Positions 38,701-40,300 of a DNA stretch of 40,300 nucleotides are shown piece by piece. Made by a program: the position numbers and the translations under genes. Source of the stretch: Caldifarciminota bacterium (lineage in GTDB: Bacteria; Hydrothermota; Hydrothermia; Hydrothermales; JAJRUZ01); assembly GCA_024277525.1 (NCBI GenBank), contig JAJRUZ010000081.1, positions 1 to 40,300 of the forward strand, read 5' to 3'. The first letter of the stretch is position 1, and the number at the start of each line of letters is the position of its first letter. The notes under the pieces are model-generated. The model was given only the letters and a program-made list of their open reading frames with translations, had not been told where the DNA came from and did no database searches.

Positions 38701-39112
38701 AGACGAATACGGTCCTCATGAGGTATTCATTCAGCTGGGTAAAAGCGGAAGTTCTGCAAATGCATTAACAGAAGCAATAGGAAGATTGATTTCCCTTGCT
38801 TTAAGGTCAGGGATTGACCCAATGGAAATTGTTGACCAGTTAAAAGGAATAAGGTCAATGCCCACATGGGATGACGGAGAGGTAATTCTTTCCTGTCCTG
38901 ATGGAATAGGAAAGGTTCTTGAAAAACATCTTAAAGGAGAACAGCTGGGTATATCTCCGGAGGATAAAAGAGAGAAGAAGGTAATCTATGAAGTTGAATA
39001 TAAAAACCGCACTGACTCGGTGGGAGATATATGTCCTGAATGCGGTGGAGTGATGATTCATGCAGAGGATTGTTTAACCTGTCCTCATTGCGGATATTCA
39101 AAATGTGATTAA
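35768..39112 (+). CDS. nrdJ: Adenosylcobalamin-dependent ribonucleotide reductase, intein-containing
   Basis: 1114 codons as read from GTG 35768, but the original start is probably ATG 35712 with a frameshift between. Removing the intein (residues 264-629) leaves ~748 aa. Class II hallmarks: LPNSPTLMNAG, redox Cys80 (SACFVLP), the finger loop N262-P263/C630-G-E632 carrying the thiyl-radical Cys, and second redox Cys641 (ESCNLGSIN), at the same 11-residue spacing from C630 as C322-C333 of the Thermotoga enzyme. APTGTISMIADTSPGIEP (789-806) is also conserved. A TSCPD domain (~960-1030) and a Cys-rich tail (CPEC, then CPHC, ~1089-1113) end the protein. It makes deoxynucleotides without oxygen, using adenosylcobalamin. 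Its stop overlaps the next ATG by 1 nt. Confidence 0.95.
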   Translation: MLEKRYLLRNERGEVIETPKEMYERVAKAIAGVDKDYPVFKEKVSETEEKFYYIMSQGYFLPNSPTLMNAGTKMGQLSACFVLPVEDSMEGIFETLKHAAIIHKTGGGTGFSFSRLRPKGDVVRTTGQIASGPVSFMKVFDAATEAVKQGGRRRGANMGILKISHPDIEEFITCKDDVTQITNFNISVAVTDDFIEALKRGDKEYPLINPRNGEIMKKVNPRELWEKLVFQAWKNGEPGVIFIDRINKTHTLKGAGEIEATNPCVSGDTWIITPEGPYKVKEITGKFIKIALNGKFYSTTEDGFFKTGEKDVFKIKTKKGYEIKVTGDHLIRTAERITRYKTYEIWKPAGKLKPGDKIVLSNNRKLYWEGKGSFEEGYLFGLFIGDGTLKEEAGIIGVWGESEGAKSVMMEAKKTALTLPHRRDFKGFIKISDTTKEHRLKLASIRNLAKEYGILPGNKTLTDEIEKTGYEFYRGFLRGIFDADGTVIGNLKKGISIRLWQNDLNTLKIIQRMLLRMGIVSSIYEKRKKEGNKFLPDGKGGYKLYHVKEGHELVISKDNIKVFLEKIGFSDVEKRGKLEALLDSYKRNLNRERFVDYVERIEYAGKETVYDVQIPGINAFDANGFYVHNCGEKPLLPYESCNLGSINVAKFYKGTPWYLENKRTAVWEEVKNRIDWEKMKEVVELAVHFLDNVIDANVYPLPEIERMTKLNRKIGLGVMGFADLLYMLGIPYSSPDALKAAEEIMKFIQDNAHRKSMEIGEIKGPFPNIDKSIFKGTKRRNSVVTTIAPTGTISMIADTSPGIEPNFALVYVKNVMGGEKLLYVNKYLRQAAEGLGFYSEELMEALSKMPTIKKIDEIPEHIRKIFDVTFDVSPEQHVRMQAAFQRYVEDAVSKTINLPESATPQDIEKAYLLAYDLGCKGITVYRYGSRPGQVYDTAKKEEEKRPKKLKPRPRPKVVSGRTYKIKSELGTVYITINEDEYGPHEVFIQLGKSGSSANALTEAIGRLISLALRSGIDPMEIVDQLKGIRSMPTWDDGEVILSCPDGIGKVLEKHLKGEQLGISPEDKREKKVIYEVEYKNRTDSVGDICPECGGVMIHAEDCLTCPHCGYSKCD
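36557..37654 (+). mobile_element. Intein with LAGLIDADG homing endonuclease in NrdJ
   Basis: 366 aa in frame, starting at Cys264 (CVSGDTWI, block A) and ending at His628-Asn629 (FYVHN, block G), with Cys630 as the +1 residue. Block B is VTGDHL with His329. Two dodecapeptide motifs, YLFGLFIGDGTL (378-389) and GFLRGIFDADGTV (475-487), form a LAGLIDADG endonuclease with both acidic residues intact. Block F is VYDVQIPG (609-616). All splicing residues are present, so it should splice and may still be mobile. The insertion lies directly before the catalytic Cys of the reductase, a known hot spot for ribonucleotide reductase inteins. Confidence 0.95.
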
Positions 39113-39657
39113 TGAAGATAAAGTCGGAATATGAGACATTAAAAGATTTAACAAAACTTCTTAAAAACACGGGCACGGATTTTATTTTAACAGGTTCCTT
39201 TTTATTAACCTTTTATCAGATTCCGCGTGCCACACGTGATATTGATATTCTCATACCCCCGGATATTAAAAATACGGAAAAATTTATAAAAGAGATATCA
39301 AAAAAATTTATTACCCCACAGGATATAAAAAAAGCCCTGAAAGCAGGAACCCATTTTAATATAATAGACCCGCGGAATTTTTTGAAAATTGATTTTTTTA
39401 TTATAGAAAAAGAAAAATTTAATGAATTAAAAAAGAGGGCAAATAGAGTGTCTTTAAAAGAATTTTACTTATTGATTCTTTCCCTTACGGATTTTATAAT
39501 TTCAAAAATTGAATGGATTAAAAAAGGAGGCGGTGAGATTCATAAAGCGGATATAGTAAAATTAATAGAAACATTAAATAAAAAGGAAAAAAATAAACTA
39601 TTCAAGGAACTGAAAGAGAAAGGATATTATGAAGAAATTAAAGAAATTCTCCGGTGA
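39112..39657 (+). CDS. Nucleotidyltransferase-fold protein
   Basis: 181 aa. TGSFLLTFYQIPRATRDIDILI (27-48) contains the GS...DxD signature of the polymerase-beta-like nucleotidyltransferase superfamily; a further acidic strand, FLKIDFFII, follows. This architecture is that of stand-alone DUF6036/AbiEii-like proteins, some of which act as toxins that modify RNA or protein, while others are uncharacterised. The start overlaps the nrdJ stop by 1 nt and the next gene overlaps its 3' end by 29 nt, pointing to a functional pair with the small helical protein. Substrate unknown. Confidence 0.8.
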   Translation: MKIKSEYETLKDLTKLLKNTGTDFILTGSFLLTFYQIPRATRDIDILIPPDIKNTEKFIKEISKKFITPQDIKKALKAGTHFNIIDPRNFLKIDFFIIEKEKFNELKKRANRVSLKEFYLLILSLTDFIISKIEWIKKGGGEIHKADIVKLIETLNKKEKNKLFKELKEKGYYEEIKEILR

Positions 39658-39886
39658 TGCGGATAAGATTCTTTTAAAAATGTGGAAAAAATTAAAGGAT
39701 GAAGAAAAGGTAAAATATTTTTTCTCTTACATGAATTTTCATAAAATGCTTTTATATGAATATATAAAATCGGAGAATCCCGGTAAAAACGAAAAGGAGT
39801 TAAAATATTTACTCTTTGAAGCACTTTACGGAAGGGATTTTACAAAAAAAGAAAAGGAGAAAATCAAAGAGATTATCTTAAAATAA
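39629..39886 (+). CDS. Small helical partner of the nucleotidyltransferase
   Basis: 85 aa, all-helical and highly charged. The pattern MWKKLKDEEKVKYFF...YIKSENPGKNEKELKYLLFEALYG matches a common short-protein type (W..L..EEK...., then ..HPg.sE.E....l...lyG) found next to nucleotidyltransferase genes in many thermophiles and anaerobes. It may be the cognate antitoxin or an adaptor, but no experiment on this family is known to me. GAAAGGA-like sequence precedes its ATG inside the upstream gene. Confidence 0.7.
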   Translation: MKKLKKFSGDADKILLKMWKKLKDEEKVKYFFSYMNFHKMLLYEYIKSENPGKNEKELKYLLFEALYGRDFTKKEKEKIKEIILK

Positions 39887-39889
39887 AAA

Positions 39890-40300
39890 ATGAAGGACAA
39901 ATTCCCTTTTTTGATTGCAGATGAAAATTATATAAAAGAAGGAAAAACAACCGATATTTACTTTGTCAGAACAAAGAAAATCCTTGAAAAAAGAAATATA
40001 AAGAAAAAAGTATGGGCTGAATTCACAACTTCCTCCACCCTTTATCCTTATTTCGCCTTTGCAGGAATAAGGGAAACTGTAAAACTTCTTGAAGGAAAGA
40101 AAATAAACTTATGGGCTTTAAAGGAAGGGACAATTTTTCCTCCGGCGGATATAAACGGAGTTCTGATTCCTGTAATGGCGATAGAGGGTGAATATACAGA
40201 ATTCTGTGAATATGAAACTCCTGTTCTGGGTTTCATCTGTCATGCCTCTGGAATCTTAACAAAAGCAATAAGGGTAAGAAAGGCGGCAGGAGACAAATTA
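39890..40300 (+). CDS. Nicotinate phosphoribosyltransferase, 5' part
   Basis: 137 codons from ATG 39890, open to the window end. The phrases TTDIYFVRTKKIL (20-32), VWAEFTTSS (41-49), LWALKEGTIFPPADI, EYTEFCEYETPVLGFICHASGI and KAIRVRKAAGDK identify the short, archaeal-type nicotinate phosphoribosyltransferase, which joins nicotinate and PRPP in NAD salvage. About two-thirds of the protein lies beyond the edge. It starts 3 nt after the previous stop with no SD of its own, so translation is probably coupled to the upstream gene. Confidence 0.9.
   Translation, partial: MKDKFPFLIADENYIKEGKTTDIYFVRTKKILEKRNIKKKVWAEFTTSSTLYPYFAFAGIRETVKLLEGKKINLWALKEGTIFPPADINGVLIPVMAIEGEYTEFCEYETPVLGFICHASGILTKAIRVRKAAGDKL

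Overview
This is an AT-rich (roughly two-thirds A+T by eye), gene-dense bacterial chromosome segment with about 36 protein genes and no rRNA, tRNA, CRISPR array or insertion sequence that I could recognise. Several traits point to an uncultured lineage allied to the FCB group (WOR-3/Stahlbacteria-like, by inference only): a type IX secretion (T9SS)-style C-terminal sorting domain, a DUF2723 glycosyltransferase, many secreted beta-barrel-like proteins, and an anaerobe's enzyme set (pyruvate phosphate dikinase, ADP-forming acyl-CoA synthetase, cobalamin-dependent ribonucleotide reductase, large multihaem cytochromes).

Layout. (1) 1-5564, minus strand: three envelope or secreted proteins, namely an FG-GAP repeat protein cut by the window edge, a 1114-aa T9SS cargo-like protein and a putative outer-membrane barrel. 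(2) 5589-6458, plus: an FHA-GGDEF signalling protein, divergent from the barrel gene. (3) 6543-20239, plus: a tightly packed run of ppdK, DUF2723 protein, two M42 aminopeptidases, an M23 peptidase, an unusual lipoprotein fusing an oligopeptide-binding domain to a TonB C-terminal domain, ribD, aspS and pyrR. (4) 23767-20330, minus: an operon of rplU, a coiled-coil membrane protein, rpmA, a cobalamin adenosyltransferase and both subunits of an ADP-forming acyl-CoA synthetase. (5) 24008-26152, plus: an MFS remnant, an intact MFS transporter and a Yip1-type membrane protein. (6) 26211-31748, plus: a cytochrome cluster with 28 canonical CxxCH motifs plus two variant ones in four proteins, a 528-aa barrel-like protein and a six-bladed beta-propeller protein. 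(7) 31753-40300: a minus-strand lipoprotein, then on plus a geranylgeranyl-reductase-family flavoprotein, an unknown secreted protein, ahcY, nrdJ (with an intein and an apparent N-terminal frameshift), a nucleotidyltransferase with a small helical partner, and the start of a nicotinate phosphoribosyltransferase.

How the parts may fit (inference): peptides would be bound and cleaved by the oligopeptide-binding fusion and the M42 enzymes, acyl-CoA would be converted to acid plus ATP by the ADP-forming synthetase, PPDK would link pyruvate and PEP, and electrons could leave through the cytochrome/barrel cluster. The cobalamin adenosyltransferase could supply the cofactor that NrdJ needs.

Control signals: five gene starts are preceded, 15-24 nt upstream, by a short hairpin of the form GG(G)-TTNNANT-CC(C). 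At three of them a sigma70-like promoter would place the hairpin at the mRNA 5' end. A divergent pair at 32155-32174 appears to share one ATTATAAT core as the -10 of two leaderless promoters.
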